From contig CATKXE010000007.1 of NCBI GenBank assembly GCA_949840465.1, forward strand, positions 1 to 64,000: 64,000 nucleotides of DNA, given 5' to 3'. Every line of letters starts with the position of its first letter. Within the stretch, counting starts at the first letter, position 1. Made by a program: the position numbers and the translations under genes. The notes below the pieces were generated by a model. That model made no database searches and had not been told where the DNA came from. It worked only from the letters and a program-made list of their open reading frames with translations. This DNA comes from an uncultured Lachnospiraceae bacterium (GTDB taxonomy: Bacteria; Bacillota; Clostridia; Lachnospirales; Lachnospiraceae). Of this stretch, positions 35,549 to 46,006 are shown one piece after another.

Positions 35549-37879
35549 ATGAAAAGTGAGAGAAAAAGTCTCCCCATGGTCGCGCTGCGGGGCATGACAA
35601 TTATGCCGGAGATGGTGGTGCATTTCGATATCAGCCGGGAGCGCTCGATTGCGGCAGTACAGGAGGCCATGCTGGAGGATCAGAAGATTTTTCTTGCCAC
35701 ACAACGGGAACAGGAGACGGATGATCCGAACCAGCGGGAGGTGTATGAGGTTGGTACGGTCGCGTCTGTCAAGCAGATTATCAAGCTGCCGAAGAAGCTT
35801 TTGCGGGTTCTTGTGGCAGGGGAGACGAGAGGGATCCTGCAGAATATTGAATACGATACCCCCTATCTGCGCGCAGAAGTGGAGCTCGTCGACGAATCTG
35901 ATTTCCAGCCGCCGGAGGATTCCAACAGGCAGGCCGCCATGGTGCGCAGCCTGAAGGATATCTTCGTGGACTATGCGGCGAAGAATGGGAAGATGTCCAA
36001 GGAGGGGGTTGGGCGGATTCTGGAAATCCAGGATCTGAAAGAACTGGTAGATGAGATTTCCGCGAATATTCCTCTCTATTATATCGACCTGCAGGAGATT
36101 TTAAACCAGATAGAGTTTGGAAAAAGATATGAGATGCTGGCTTTTAAGATGGTCAATGAAGTCCAGATCATGGATATCAAGGATGATATCCGTTCCAAGG
36201 TCAAGGAGCGGGTGGATAAGCACCAGCGGGAATATATCCTCCGGGAGCAGCTGAAGCTCATCCGCGAGGAATTGGGCGATGATACCACATTGTCGGATGC
36301 AGAGGAGTTCGAGCAGGCTGCAAAAAAACTGAAAGCGCCCAGGGAAGTGAAGGAGAAACTGGCAAAGGAGATCAGCCGTTTTAAGAGTTCCCTGAACAGC
36401 CCTGCGGAGAGCGGCGTGCTTCGGACCTATATTGAGACTCTTTTGGAAATGCCCTGGAACAAGTCGGTTAAGGACAGCGGGGATCTGGCCTTTGCCGAGA
36501 AAGTGCTGGAGGAGGATCACTATGGGCTGGAACAAGTGAAGGAACGCGTGCTGGAATTTCTGGCAGTGCGTTCGCTGACGAAAAAAGGGGAAAGCCCGAT
36601 ACTCTGCCTGGTGGGGCCGCCGGGAACAGGAAAGACGTCGATTGCAAAATCCCTGGCCCGGGCGCTGAAAAAGCCCTATGTCCGCATTTCCCTTGGAGGC
36701 GTGCGGGATGAGGCAGAGATCCGGGGGCACCGGAAAACCTATGTGGGAGCCATGCCGGGAAGGATTGCCAATGGAATCCGCCTCGCAGGAGTGAAAAATC
36801 CGCTGTTGCTTTTGGATGAAATTGACAAAGTCAGTACAGACTATAAAGGGGACACGTTCTCTGCGCTTTTGGAGGTTCTGGACAGTGAGCAGAATCAAAA
36901 GTTCCGCGACCACTATCTGGAGGTACCGTTGGATCTGTCGGAGGTTCTTTTCGTGACTACCGCCAATACTACGCAGACCATCCCGCGGCCCCTTTTGGAC
37001 AGGATGGAGGTTATTGAAGTCAGCAGCTATACGGAGAATGAGAAGCTGCATATCGCTGTGGAGCATTTGATTCCAAAACAACTGGGGAAGCACGGGCTGG
37101 ATGCTTCCATGCTGACCTTCAGCAAACAGGCGATCGGAAAGGTGGCCAGACATTATACAAAGGAAGCCGGGGTGCGGCAGCTGGAGAGGGAAATTGGAAA
37201 TATCTGCCGAAAGTCAGCAAAGGAAATACTGACGGAGAACAGGAAAAAAATCACGGTTACTGAGAAGAATATTCAAAAATATCTTGGAAAAGAGAAATTT
37301 TCCTATCAGATGGCCAATACTTCTGACGAGGTGGGGATCGTCAGGGGACTGGCATGGACAAGCGTGGGCGGCGATACGCTTCAGATTGAGGTCAATATCA
37401 TGCCGGGGAAGGGGGATATCCTGCTGACCGGGCAGCTGGGCGATGTAATGAAGGAGTCTGCCCAGACCGGAATCAGTTATATCCGTTCCATCAGCAGCCG
37501 TTATGAGATTGCAGACGATTTTTTTGAAAAGCACGACATCCATGTACATATCCCGGAGGGTGCGGTTCCCAAGGACGGGCCGTCAGCCGGGATCACCATG
37601 GCAACGGCAATGATTTCTGCAATCGCAGGCCGAAAGGCCCGCGCGGATCTGGCCATGACCGGGGAGGTAACGCTCAGGGGGAGGGTGCTTCCTATCGGCG
37701 GCCTCAAGGAAAAACTGCTGGCAGCGAAAAATGCGGGCATTAAAACCGTACTGATTCCGAAGAAAAATAAGGCGGATGTAGAAGAGTTGTCCTCCGAGAT
37801 CACAAAAGGTCTGGAGATTGTTGCAGTGGAGCATATGGATGAAGTATTGGAGCGGACCCTGGTGAATGAAAGCAAATAG
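35549..37879 (+). CDS. lon: ATP-dependent protease La
   Basis: The 776-aa protein is a full LonA: an N-terminal substrate-recognition domain (about residues 8-200), a coiled helical bundle, an AAA+ module with GPPGTGKTS (about 355-363) and LLLDEIDKV, and a C-terminal Ser-Lys protease domain. The catalytic serine is in [11 protein letters not shown] and the lysine in the later [14 protein letters not shown] segment. It degrades damaged and regulatory proteins. The ribosome site is TTGGAGG. It is 9 nt upstream of ysxC, the order seen in many Firmicutes. Confidence 0.98.
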   Translation: MKSERKSLPMVALRGMTIMPEMVVHFDISRERSIAAVQEAMLEDQKIFLATQREQETDDPNQREVYEVGTVASVKQIIKLPKKLLRVLVAGETRGILQNIEYDTPYLRAEVELVDESDFQPPEDSNRQAAMVRSLKDIFVDYAAKNGKMSKEGVGRILEIQDLKELVDEISANIPLYYIDLQEILNQIEFGKRYEMLAFKMVNEVQIMDIKDDIRSKVKERVDKHQREYILREQLKLIREELGDDTTLSDAEEFEQAAKKLKAPREVKEKLAKEISRFKSSLNSPAESGVLRTYIETLLEMPWNKSVKDSGDLAFAEKVLEEDHYGLEQVKERVLEFLAVRSLTKKGESPILCLVGPPGTGKTSIAKSLARALKKPYVRISLGGVRDEAEIRGHRKTYVGAMPGRIANGIRLAGVKNPLLLLDEIDKVSTDYKGDTFSALLEVLDSEQNQKFRDHYLEVPLDLSEVLFVTTANTTQTIPRPLLDRMEVIEVSSYTENEKLHIAVEHLIPKQLGKHGLDASMLTFSKQAIGKVARHYTKEAGVRQLEREIGNICRKSAKEILTENRKKITVTEKNIQKYLGKEKFSYQMANTSDEVGIVRGLAWTSVGGDTLQIEVNIMPGKGDILLTGQLGDVMKESAQTGISYIRSISSRYEIADDFFEKHDIHVHIPEGAVPKDGPSAGITMATAMISAIAGRKARADLAMTGEVTLRGRVLPIGGLKEKLLAAKNAGIKTVLIPKKNKADVEELSSEITKGLEIVAVEHMDEVLERTLVNESK

Positions 37880-37888
37880 GAGATCGTT

Positions 37889-38476
37889 ATGGTCATTAAA
37901 AATGTAAATTTGGAAACAGTATGTGGGATTACCAGTACGCTGCCGGACAATGAAAAACCGGAGATTGCATTTGCGGGGAAATCCAATGTAGGAAAGTCCT
38001 CGCTTATCAATGCACTGATGAACCGGAAGTCCTATGCACGGATTTCCGCCACGCCGGGAAAGACGCAGACGATTAATTACTATAATATTAACGGAGAATT
38101 GTATCTGGTAGACCTTCCTGGATATGGGTATGCGAAGGTATCCGGGAAGGAAAAAGAGCAGTGGGGGAAGCTGGTGGAGCGGTATCTCCACGGTTCCTCC
38201 CAGTTAAAGGCGGTCTTTCTTTTGATCGATATCCGCCATGCACCGTCCGGGAATGACAGGATGATGTACCAGTGGATTCTGGAGCAGGGATTTCAGCCGG
38301 TCATTATTGCGACAAAGCTGGATAAACTGAAAAGGAGCCAGGTGCCTAAGCAGCTGAAGGTGTTAAAAGAAGGGCTGATGCTCATTCCGGGTACAAAGCT
38401 GATCCCTTTTTCGTCAGTGACCAGGCAGGGGCGGGAGGAAATCTGGGAATATGCAGAGAAGGAATGCCTTGTATGA
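37889..38476 (+). CDS. ysxC: Ribosome biogenesis GTPase YsxC/EngB
   Basis: The 195-aa GTPase acts in assembly of the large ribosomal subunit. It shows G1 GKSNVGKSS (about residues 31-39), G3 [11 protein letters not shown] (about 75-85) and G4 TKLDKL (about 145-150), and has a single G domain, as normal for EngB. It lies 9 nt after lon, has a GGAGA-like site overlapping the lon stop, and is very probably co-transcribed with it. After its stop a small hairpin GCCCGTC/GACGGGC (about 38506-38520) is seen without a T-tract. Confidence 0.97.
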   Translation: MVIKNVNLETVCGITSTLPDNEKPEIAFAGKSNVGKSSLINALMNRKSYARISATPGKTQTINYYNINGELYLVDLPGYGYAKVSGKEKEQWGKLVERYLHGSSQLKAVFLLIDIRHAPSGNDRMMYQWILEQGFQPVIIATKLDKLKRSQVPKQLKVLKEGLMLIPGTKLIPFSSVTRQGREEIWEYAEKECLV

Positions 38477-38601
38477 CGGCAACCGTGCAGGGGAAGCTGT
38501 TTTGCCCGTCAGACGGGCAGGAGAATATACCGGTTCTTCCGCGCGGTATTTGCAGTAAATGATGAAGGAAGTTCATGTAAAAAAGCAGAGGTGTTAGGTT
38601 C

Positions 38602-39741
38602 ATGGAAAGTAAGAGGCCGTATTGGCAGGTGGCGGTGAGCCTGGTATTTAGTATTCTGGCCACAGCTGCATTTATCATCATAGGAGTGAAGGCAATCGTT
38701 TTCTTTATGCCCTTTGTAATCGGATGGTGCATCTCCGCCATTGCCGCGCCTGTGGTAAACTGGCTGGAAAAGCATTTCAGGATCGTGAAGAAACTGGGAT
38801 CCGCGCTGATTGTCGTGCTGGTGATCGGGCTGATCGTGTTGGCGTTCTATCTGGCGGTGAGCAGGCTTGTGGCAGAGGTGGGGGATCTTGTCAAGAATAT
38901 ACCGGAGATGTACAGCCAGCTGGAAAGCGGGTTTCGGACGATTGGGAATTCCCTGTCCGGGCTGTTTGAGCGGCTGCCAAAAGAGACCCAGACCGGCCTG
39001 CAGTCCATGATGGATCATTTCAACCGGTACATGGGGGAGCTGATCTCTAAGATCGGGGAGCCGACTGTAACGGCTGCGGGAAACCTAGCCATGCGCCTTC
39101 CCTTCTATCTGGTGTCAGTGCTGGTGGCAGTAATTTCAGCGTATTTTTTTACTGTAGAACGTGAGGAAGTGCTGAACTGGGCAAAGAAGGTGATGCCGCA
39201 GTCCGTTGTAAAGCGGATGACGCTGGTGGCGGACAATCTGCGTTATGCGGTGGGCGGATATTTCCGGGCGCAGTTTAAGATTATGGGAATCGTATTTATC
39301 ATTCTGCTGGCAGGTTTTGCCCTGCTGAGGATCAAGTATTTTGCACTGGTGGCTTTTTTGATCGCATTTTTGGATTTCCTGCCCTTTTTCGGGACAGGCA
39401 CTGCCATGATCCCCTGGGCGGTATACAAGCTTCTGGTGGGGGATTATAAGACGGCGCTGCTGCTGGTTATTATTTATGCCATTACGCAGATCAGCAGACA
39501 GATCCTGCAGCCAAAGCTGGTGGCGGACAGTATGGGGATGAACCCATTGGTCACTTTGTTCCTATTATATGTGGGATACCGGGTCAGCAGCGTGCTGGGT
39601 TTAATTCTTTCCGTGCCCATAGGGATGGTGGTGATCAATATGTGCCAGGCAGGCGCCTTTGACTATATCTTTGACGATGCGCGGATTCTCATCGACGGAA
39701 TCCTCAGGTTGAGGGGGGAACCAGGGGAGAAGAAGGAGTAA
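38602..39741 (+). CDS. AI-2E family transporter-like membrane protein
   Basis: The 379-aa polytopic protein has about eight hydrophobic helices and a long polar stretch (about residues 95-160). The family pattern shows at FAIDFLPFFGTG-like IAFLDFLPFFGTGTAMIPWA and QILQPKLVADSMGMNPLVTL. Members export AI-2 in some bacteria, act as ion antiporters in others, and include sporulation protein YtvI; the role here cannot be chosen. It lies 125 nt after ysxC. Its start follows a GTTAGG-type weak ribosome site, and the family-typical short N-terminus supports the ATG at 38602. Confidence 0.9.
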   Translation: MESKRPYWQVAVSLVFSILATAAFIIIGVKAIVFFMPFVIGWCISAIAAPVVNWLEKHFRIVKKLGSALIVVLVIGLIVLAFYLAVSRLVAEVGDLVKNIPEMYSQLESGFRTIGNSLSGLFERLPKETQTGLQSMMDHFNRYMGELISKIGEPTVTAAGNLAMRLPFYLVSVLVAVISAYFFTVEREEVLNWAKKVMPQSVVKRMTLVADNLRYAVGGYFRAQFKIMGIVFIILLAGFALLRIKYFALVAFLIAFLDFLPFFGTGTAMIPWAVYKLLVGDYKTALLLVIIYAITQISRQILQPKLVADSMGMNPLVTLFLLYVGYRVSSVLGLILSVPIGMVVINMCQAGAFDYIFDDARILIDGILRLRGEPGEKKE

Positions 39742-39823
39742 ACTTATTTCTGGCTTAAGAAATAAATAAAATGTAACTATTTGTAAATAAAATGTAAAAT
39801 TTATATTAATTTGTAATATTTAA

Positions 39824-39945
39824 GTACCGCGAAACTACAGGTTCCCATAAGAAAAAAATGATCGGACTCCTCCTGCCGCATCATAGGAAAAGCCCCGTGG
39901 CTACGGCTGTTTCCTGTGATGCGGCAGGAGATTTTTTTGCGGTAC
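39824..39945 (+). terminator. Strong terminator enclosed by an outer stem
   Basis: The stem CTCCTGCCGCATCA...TGATGCGGCAGGAG, with further AGGAAA/TTTCCT pairing (39870-39930) and ATTTTTTTG after it, is a strong terminator. In addition GTACCGC (39824-39830) can pair with GCGGTAC (39939-39945) and enclose the whole hairpin. It lies 83 nt after the AI-2E gene and about 60 nt before the promoter of the next gene. It probably ends the upstream transcript. An RNA switch is possible but not shown. Confidence 0.8.
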
Positions 39946-40006
39946 GGACAGGAAAAACAGCCTTTTTTTGTGTTTCCCCAGACGCCGGATGTCGAAAAAT
40001 TGTACC

Positions 40007-40035
40007 TTGAAAGTAAAAGGAGATTGATGTATAAT
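40007..40035 (+). promoter_or_regulatory. Promoter of the amidase/glucosaminidase gene
   Basis: TTGAAA (40007-40012) and a perfect TATAAT (40030-40035) with a 17-nt spacer lie 45 nt before the start codon. Confidence 0.85.
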
Positions 40036-40079
40036 GAAATCCATGCTTGTACAAATAAATAAAATATGAGGTGGAAATG

Positions 40080-43000
40080 ATGATGAAAGGGAGAAAGAAG
40101 AAACTCGTTGTTTGGCTTCTTATGCTCAGTTTATTGATGAGTTCGTTTCCCGGCCTGAGCGTCTCAGCGACAGGACCGGCTCTGAACGCTGATCAGACTG
40201 CAGCGGATGGCGATGTTGATTCGGGTACGCCAACTTCGGATGCGGCTGTCACAGAACCGGATACAGAACCGGCAGAAGATGCGACAACGGATCAGCCGAA
40301 AACGGATGACCAGCCAGCCGGAACGGAGGGGGCAGGAGATTCGGATAAAGCCAAAGATCAGGATGAATCCGCAGGTTCGGACACATCGGCGGATCAGGAT
40401 GAATCCGAAGAGCCAAAGGAAGAGAAGGAAGACGAAGAAGAAGAGGTTCAGGAGAGCCTGATCAATTATCTGGCTATCGGCCAGCCACAGATGCAAGCGC
40501 CAGGGGAGCAGTACGTGATTGTATCTTATGGAGACGGGACGGAGGAGATTTCATCCGTCAAGCTGGTACTCACAGGGGAAGAGGGCAAGCAGAAAGAAAT
40601 CCCGTTAACAGAGAAAGAGGACGCCAGTTACCGTTTTGTCAGGGCATTTGAGGAAAGTGAAGCAGGAATTTATCATATAACACGGTTTTCCTACGTACAG
40701 GACGGGCACAGAAAATATATTGATTTCGAAAAGACCGGGATATCCGTAGAGTTTACCGTGCAGGCAGGCGTTGCACAGAGCGATGAGGAAGAGTGTACGC
40801 AGGAGCCGGGGATAGAGGTTAAGGCTCTTACCTCGGATGATATCTCGGACGATATGACAAGCGAGATCCAACAGGTCATTCAGGAGGCTGCGGATGAAGC
40901 GGTTGAGAACGTGCAGGACGGCACGGTTGAATTAGGGTCTTCCAGTACCGACAAGTCCTACGGCAGATCCGGCGTCAGCCTGGAGGCTACAGCAAAAGTG
41001 GACGCGGCAATGAGCTTAGGCGGCGTCAGCACACCGAGGGCATATACGGGAACCACATCGTCGGTTGTAGTCGTTCTGGATCCGGGGCATGGCGGAACGG
41101 ATAACGGCGCGACGGCCAACGGCCTGGTGGAAAAGGATATCAACTTAATTATCGCAAGGTTTTGTAAAAAAGAACTGGAAAAGCATAATGGCATTACGGT
41201 CTATATGACCCGTGATGATGACAGATATGTCAGTTTGGACGCAAGAGTGCAGGCAGCAAAGTTAATGAATGCCACTTTGTTTGTCAGCATACATATGAAT
41301 TCAACTGATCAAAATCAGGATAAAGCGAAGGGAGCGGAAGTCTATTATCCCAATTCGAATTACAACCCGGCGGTCTCTAACGAAGGAAAGGCGGCAGCTC
41401 AGAACATCTTAAATGAATTGGTGCAGTTAGGGCTGGATAACCGGGGAATCAAAATCAGAAATTCGGATGATATGGAATATGCGGACGGTTCTACGGCGGA
41501 CTATTACAAGGTCATCCGGGACAGTAAGCAGAACGGGTTCCCGGGAATCATCGTAGAGCACGCGTTTTTGACCAACGATGATGATGCGGATAATTTCTTT
41601 AATGAAGACGGGACGTTGAACGGAACATTTCTACAGCAGCTGGGACAGGCCGATGCACAGGGAATCCTGAAGTACTGCCAGACAAAGACGGATTATTCTC
41701 CGGTATACGATTTCAGTTATTATGTGAGCCGTTATCCGGATGTGAAAAGCGCTTTTGGCAACAACCCGGTTGGGGCTATGCAGCATTTCATCAATTATGG
41801 TATGAAGGAAGGCCGGCAGGGATGCAAAGACTTCAATGTTGACGCATACAAGGGTCGTTATCCGGATCTGGCGTCAGCTTTTGGGACAAATAATACCTCG
41901 TATTATCTGCATTACATTAATTTTGGCATAAAGGAAGGGCGAGTAGGAACCACGGACGGTTCCGATCCCAATGCCGGTTCCAATGCAGGGGCGAATGTAC
42001 CCAATAACACGGCTACAAATACGATCTATGGCGGGATTGATTACGGGGATGTTTATGATTATGAGTATTATATCACTCGGTATAAAGACCTTGCAGCAGT
42101 ATATACCGGTGATTATGCCGGTGCCCTGAAGCATTTTGTACAATGTGGAATGAATGAGGGAAGACAGGCAAAGGGTACGTTCAATGTTAATGCATATAAG
42201 GAGAATTATCCAGATTTAGCTGAGGCTTTTGGAGTCAACAGAGATAATTTAAAACTATATTATATGCATTATATTGACCATGGGAAAGAAGAGGAACGGA
42301 CACAGACCCTTTTTAAAGATCAGGAAGAAGGTTCAGACAGGGAGCCAGGCGCTACAACAGGGACGACACAGTATGGACTTGTAGATTATGAACTTGTTTA
42401 CAATTTTGATTATTATATTTCGAAGTATCCGGATGTAAGGCAGGCATATGGAAATGACCCTAAAAAGGTTCTTCAGCATTTCATACGTCATGGTATGGAC
42501 GAGGGACGCAGCGGCAATGACGTGTTCAATGTTTATGGCTATCAGAGCAGATACAGCGACCTGCGCGCGGCATTTGGGAACGATTTGAAAAAATATTACC
42601 TGCATTATATTAATCATGGAGCAGGTGAAAAACGTAAGTGTGATATGCCGAAGGTTACTTCCTATCAGGGTACGGATTATTCAGATGTCTATGAATTTGA
42701 TTATTATATGAAGAAATATTCGGATCTGGAAGCCGCGTTTGGTACCAATCCTGCAGGGGCAATAGAGCACTTTATCAAATTCGGAATCAACGAAGGCCGG
42801 CAGGCCATCGGAAGCTTCAGTGTGAGCGCATATAAAAATAACTATGCAGACTTGAGGAGAGCTTTCGGCGACAATAATCTGGCGTATGTAAGACACTATA
42901 TCGAAATCGGAAAAAGTGAAGGAAGAGATAACACAAGCTCACCGATCTATCATCGGATTATGCTGGATAGCAGCGAAGTGAATACATATACTTCTCAGAA

Positions 43001-43517
43001 AACCAGCCGGGTAAACCAGATGGCGACATACTTCCTGGCAAATTCAACCTATCCGACCTATTATGCGAACAACACAAATGTAAAGAATATCAAGCAGTTC
43101 TGCCAGTTATATTATGAGGAATGCCTGAAAAATAAAGTCAATCCAGAAGTTGCATTCTGTCAGGCAATGAAGGAGACAGGCTTCCTGAAATTCGGCGGAG
43201 ACGTAAAGAAAGAGCAGTATAACTTTGCAGGCCTTGGAGCGACGGGCGGCGGCGCATCCGGAGCAAGCTTCAGAAGTATTCAGGAAGGGATCAGGGCGCA
43301 GGTTCAGCACCTGGCAGCTTACGCGACGGAAGGCTTAGAGCAGAGCGATCTGGCGGACGCTTGTGTTGACCCACGGTTTGACTATGTGAAAAAAGGAAGC
43401 GCTATTTATGTGGAATGGCTTGGCCAGAAGGAAAATCCGTTTGGTGAAGGCTGGGCTACGGCAGAAGGATATGGAACCAGTATTGTGGATTATATGAATA
43501 AGCTGTCGTTATACTAA
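40080..43517 (+). CDS. Bifunctional peptidoglycan hydrolase: amidase and glucosaminidase
   Basis: This 1145-aa secreted enzyme would cut cell-wall peptidoglycan at two bonds. After a signal peptide (residues 1-32) comes an acidic, Thr/Asp/Glu-rich spacer to about 125, then an Ig-like region (130-220). An Amidase_3 domain follows (about 328-535) with the zinc ligands in VLDPGHGG, the Glu of LVEKDIN, SIHMN and the Glu of IVEHAF. Eight repeats of about 45 residues (about 540-950) share YYxxxYPDxxxAFG...HFxxxGMxEGR. A glucosaminidase domain (about 955-1145) ends the protein, with its catalytic Glu likely in AMKETGF. The start was chosen among three ATGs after GAGGTGG. It is monocistronic. Confidence 0.92.
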   Translation: MMKGRKKKLVVWLLMLSLLMSSFPGLSVSATGPALNADQTAADGDVDSGTPTSDAAVTEPDTEPAEDATTDQPKTDDQPAGTEGAGDSDKAKDQDESAGSDTSADQDESEEPKEEKEDEEEEVQESLINYLAIGQPQMQAPGEQYVIVSYGDGTEEISSVKLVLTGEEGKQKEIPLTEKEDASYRFVRAFEESEAGIYHITRFSYVQDGHRKYIDFEKTGISVEFTVQAGVAQSDEEECTQEPGIEVKALTSDDISDDMTSEIQQVIQEAADEAVENVQDGTVELGSSSTDKSYGRSGVSLEATAKVDAAMSLGGVSTPRAYTGTTSSVVVVLDPGHGGTDNGATANGLVEKDINLIIARFCKKELEKHNGITVYMTRDDDRYVSLDARVQAAKLMNATLFVSIHMNSTDQNQDKAKGAEVYYPNSNYNPAVSNEGKAAAQNILNELVQLGLDNRGIKIRNSDDMEYADGSTADYYKVIRDSKQNGFPGIIVEHAFLTNDDDADNFFNEDGTLNGTFLQQLGQADAQGILKYCQTKTDYSPVYDFSYYVSRYPDVKSAFGNNPVGAMQHFINYGMKEGRQGCKDFNVDAYKGRYPDLASAFGTNNTSYYLHYINFGIKEGRVGTTDGSDPNAGSNAGANVPNNTATNTIYGGIDYGDVYDYEYYITRYKDLAAVYTGDYAGALKHFVQCGMNEGRQAKGTFNVNAYKENYPDLAEAFGVNRDNLKLYYMHYIDHGKEEERTQTLFKDQEEGSDREPGATTGTTQYGLVDYELVYNFDYYISKYPDVRQAYGNDPKKVLQHFIRHGMDEGRSGNDVFNVYGYQSRYSDLRAAFGNDLKKYYLHYINHGAGEKRKCDMPKVTSYQGTDYSDVYEFDYYMKKYSDLEAAFGTNPAGAIEHFIKFGINEGRQAIGSFSVSAYKNNYADLRRAFGDNNLAYVRHYIEIGKSEGRDNTSSPIYHRIMLDSSEVNTYTSQKTSRVNQMATYFLANSTYPTYYANNTNVKNIKQFCQLYYEECLKNKVNPEVAFCQAMKETGFLKFGGDVKKEQYNFAGLGATGGGASGASFRSIQEGIRAQVQHLAAYATEGLEQSDLADACVDPRFDYVKKGSAIYVEWLGQKENPFGEGWATAEGYGTSIVDYMNKLSLY

Positions 43518-43559
43518 AGAACGCTCCGTAACCTTTATCGGAACAGAACAGACAGGAAT

Positions 43560-43594
43560 AAAAATGCTGATGGCGTCTGCCATCAGCATTTTTT
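43560..43594. terminator. Bidirectional terminator
   Basis: AAAAATGCTGATGGC-gtct-GCCATCAGCATTTTT is a perfect 15-bp hairpin with A's on one side and T's on the other. It serves the plus-strand hydrolase gene and sits at the very end of the minus-strand FkbM gene, whose stop codon it includes. Confidence 0.92.
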
Positions 43595-44699
43595 ACCTGT
43601 GAGGGATTGCATAGAGCGTCAGGCACTCTGTAACAGCGTTGGTAAAGCGTAAATAATATTGATAGTTCCCTGTCCCCGCCGCCTTTTCGATAAAAGGAAT
43701 ATAATCGATCAACGCCCTCTGGTCGATCCCGGCGGATATGATCATTTTGGGAAGATGCTTTTTAATAGTCAATTCTGCGCCTCTCAGAATGGGGAGGATG
43801 GTATTCCCGATACAGATTTTTATGAGGGTTACATCTGTAAGGGGGGCGGTGAGGAGATCTACGGTCGTGACTTGTACAGATTCACCATTGTGCTTGGATA
43901 TGCAGGTACTCTGGTCGTCAAAGTGGAAATAGTCGGTTCCTTCATGGTCGCTGATTCCGATATTTTCGATCTGAATCTGATCGTTTTGACCCCATTTTTC
44001 CAGAAGCTGTTCATACATGTGGGGCTGGACCTCCACGCAAAGGACTTTCTGATAGCCTTGCTGTACCCGGAGAAATTCCTGCAGTGACCTGCCGTCATAC
44101 GAACCCAGGTCGAGATATACTTCATCCGGCTCCATATGTATCACATCATTGGAAAAGTAGGTGGATGGGCCGGTGAAGTCTTTGATGATCCAGGAGTCGT
44201 CATAATTGATTTTTGCATTCAAATAAGCGGCCATGTTTTTTCGGGACAGGGGGTCTGCCAGCGCCTGATAAACTTCCTCAAACTGCGGCAGATTTTCTTT
44301 TAAAAAGTCTGCCGTGATATCGTCGTCATCTCTCACGGCGCCGGAAAGAAACCAGACATGGTCAACCGGCTCCAGTTCTTCCATCTGATAGGCCAATTCA
44401 TAATGGGAGTGGCCCATGACTACCGAAAAATGCTCTTGTTTTTGTAAAAGGTCATCCAACAGAAAGATGGGGATGTTTAATTTTTTGATCCGGGAGTCCA
44501 GATTGTATCCGTTGACATTGACAAAGCAGCCGGCCACCTGAATGCCGGAGCGTATCAGTTCCCGCGCAGCCCCGGCAGCCACGCTGCCTGTTCCCCAGAT
44601 ATATAATTTTTGTTCGGGGTTCTTCCCGTTCCACGCTTTGATTTCTTCCAGAGGTTTTTTTGCACGGTCAAAAAAAAGTGCTTGAGATAATTTGCTCAT
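43593..44699 (-). CDS. FkbM family methyltransferase
   Basis: The 368-aa protein has an N-terminal Rossmann-like part (about residues 30-130, with LYIWGTGSVAAGAARELI) and a C-terminal SAM-dependent FkbM-type methyltransferase part (about 150-340). The latter begins VYLDLGSYDGRSLQEFL and contains VLCVEVQPHMYEQL and NIGISDHEG. FkbM enzymes O-methylate sugars or polyketides, and the location suggests a surface polysaccharide. The start at 44699 (MSKLSQALFFDRAKK) follows AAAGGAATTT. It lies 85 nt behind the ATP-grasp gene on the same strand. Confidence 0.87.
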   Translation of the reverse strand: MSKLSQALFFDRAKKPLEEIKAWNGKNPEQKLYIWGTGSVAAGAARELIRSGIQVAGCFVNVNGYNLDSRIKKLNIPIFLLDDLLQKQEHFSVVMGHSHYELAYQMEELEPVDHVWFLSGAVRDDDDITADFLKENLPQFEEVYQALADPLSRKNMAAYLNAKINYDDSWIIKDFTGPSTYFSNDVIHMEPDEVYLDLGSYDGRSLQEFLRVQQGYQKVLCVEVQPHMYEQLLEKWGQNDQIQIENIGISDHEGTDYFHFDDQSTCISKHNGESVQVTTVDLLTAPLTDVTLIKICIGNTILPILRGAELTIKKHLPKMIISAGIDQRALIDYIPFIEKAAGTGNYQYYLRFTNAVTECLTLYAIPHR

Positions 44700-44784
44700 T
44701 ATAAATTCCTTTCCTGTTTTTTGGATAAAATGCCTCACATGGCAGAATGAAATTCCGACAAGTGAAACAGAAGGTTTGGATGCT

Positions 44785-45813
44785 TCAGGCCAGTTTCATC
44801 ATGGAAATATCTTTCTGCGCCATCACCCCGGCCTGCGGGGTCAGTATCAGGGAATCAACCGTCTCTCCTCTGAGCCATTTTACGACCGCAAGAGGCAGAT
44901 TTGCGCCAGCGGTATGGCTGAAAGGATAGCCGCCTCCGAAGCGGGCGTTCATTTCCAGAATATAGATATCGCTGCCGGAGATAAAGACGTCCACATCCAT
45001 ATCTGCGGCATGGCGGGTGAGCAGAGCCAGTTTTTCACCCACGGCCTTTAGTTCGGGCGCATCTACAATCTGCGCGTAATCAGTCTCTCCTGAGCGCATG
45101 CCGCCTTTTTTCTTTGTGAGGGTGGTGCAGTAGTTTCCGTCCAGATCGCAGATTACATCCAGGCCGTATTCTTGTCCGGGGATTTTTTCCTGGATCAGGA
45201 CGCTTCCTTCCATATCAGCCTCTGATTCAAATTTCAGATATAATCGGAAGATCTCGCGTTTTACCTTGCGGTACAGCACCCGCAGCTCCTGTTCGTCTTC
45301 CGCCTCGTAAACCGCGATGGAACCCATTCCCCATCTTGGCTTGATGATGACGGGAAACTGCATGGCTCCCTCTTCTATCGCTGTTTCTGCTTCCGATAAA
45401 CGGATAAATGTAGAGGGAACGGCAAACCCATTCTCCTTTAAAAATTGAAAAGTTTTCCATTTATCATTGCAGATATCCACAATCTTAGAATCCGCCACAA
45501 TGAGCCTTGTGCCGGCCTCTTCAAACTCCTTCCTGTGCCGTGCCAGAACCGGCAGGTCAATATCAAAGAGGGGAATGACCGCCGCAATCTTATGTTCCCT
45601 GCAATATCGGAGCAGAAAAGGAATATACTCAGGATCATAGATCAGCGGAGTAATCACAGAATGGTCAGCCGCCTGCAGTGCCGTTGAGATCCTGGAGCTG
45701 TTGGCGGCATGTACGGTTCCGCCGCCCGCAAGGGCCTGCTGAAAATATTTGATCAGATAGCTCCGCCTTCCCGCAGACGTGAAAAGGAGATTCAGGATTT
45801 TCGGATCGTTCAT
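44785..45813 (-). CDS. ATP-grasp enzyme (carbamoyl-phosphate synthase-like)
   Basis: The 342-aa ATP-grasp ligase resembles PylC or CarB-like single-subunit members. It has an N-terminal pre-ATP-grasp fold (LLFTSAGRRSYLIKYFQQAL, about residues 8-27). Further in come FPVIIKPRWGMGSIAVYEAEDEQEL (about 145-170) and the metal/ATP site DVFISGSDIYILEMNARFGGGYPFSH (about 274-300). Such enzymes join a carboxylate to an amine, here perhaps decorating a sugar with an amino acid. The start at 45813 follows AAAGGAAAC. An extended -10 (TGTTATACT) about 80 nt upstream on the minus strand could drive it with the FkbM gene. Confidence 0.88.
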   Translation of the reverse strand: MNDPKILNLLFTSAGRRSYLIKYFQQALAGGGTVHAANSSRISTALQAADHSVITPLIYDPEYIPFLLRYCREHKIAAVIPLFDIDLPVLARHRKEFEEAGTRLIVADSKIVDICNDKWKTFQFLKENGFAVPSTFIRLSEAETAIEEGAMQFPVIIKPRWGMGSIAVYEAEDEQELRVLYRKVKREIFRLYLKFESEADMEGSVLIQEKIPGQEYGLDVICDLDGNYCTTLTKKKGGMRSGETDYAQIVDAPELKAVGEKLALLTRHAADMDVDVFISGSDIYILEMNARFGGGYPFSHTAGANLPLAVVKWLRGETVDSLILTPQAGVMAQKDISMMKLA

Positions 45814-46006
45814 ATATGTTTCCTTTCTATAACCAAAATGTATCGATATGCCCAAAAGTGTACCTGCCAGGCCGCTGCCTGACAATTTTTAAGTATAACA
45901 CCATATATAGGAAAAGTACAGGAGAAAATAAAGGGGGCATGAACCTGTTAAGTTACAAAAATATTACAAAACAGTGAATAGAAATGTGTAAAATGTATGT
46001 TTGGAC

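Noticed and set aside
36101-37153. 350-aa minus-strand ORF opposite lon
   Set aside because: It lies wholly within lon, which has all catalytic motifs on the plus strand; the antisense translation shows no domain.
40071-43517. CRISPR-like or tandem DNA repeats in the amidase gene
   Set aside because: The repeats are at protein level with diverged DNA; there are no identical direct repeats with spacers. No CRISPR array was seen anywhere in the window.
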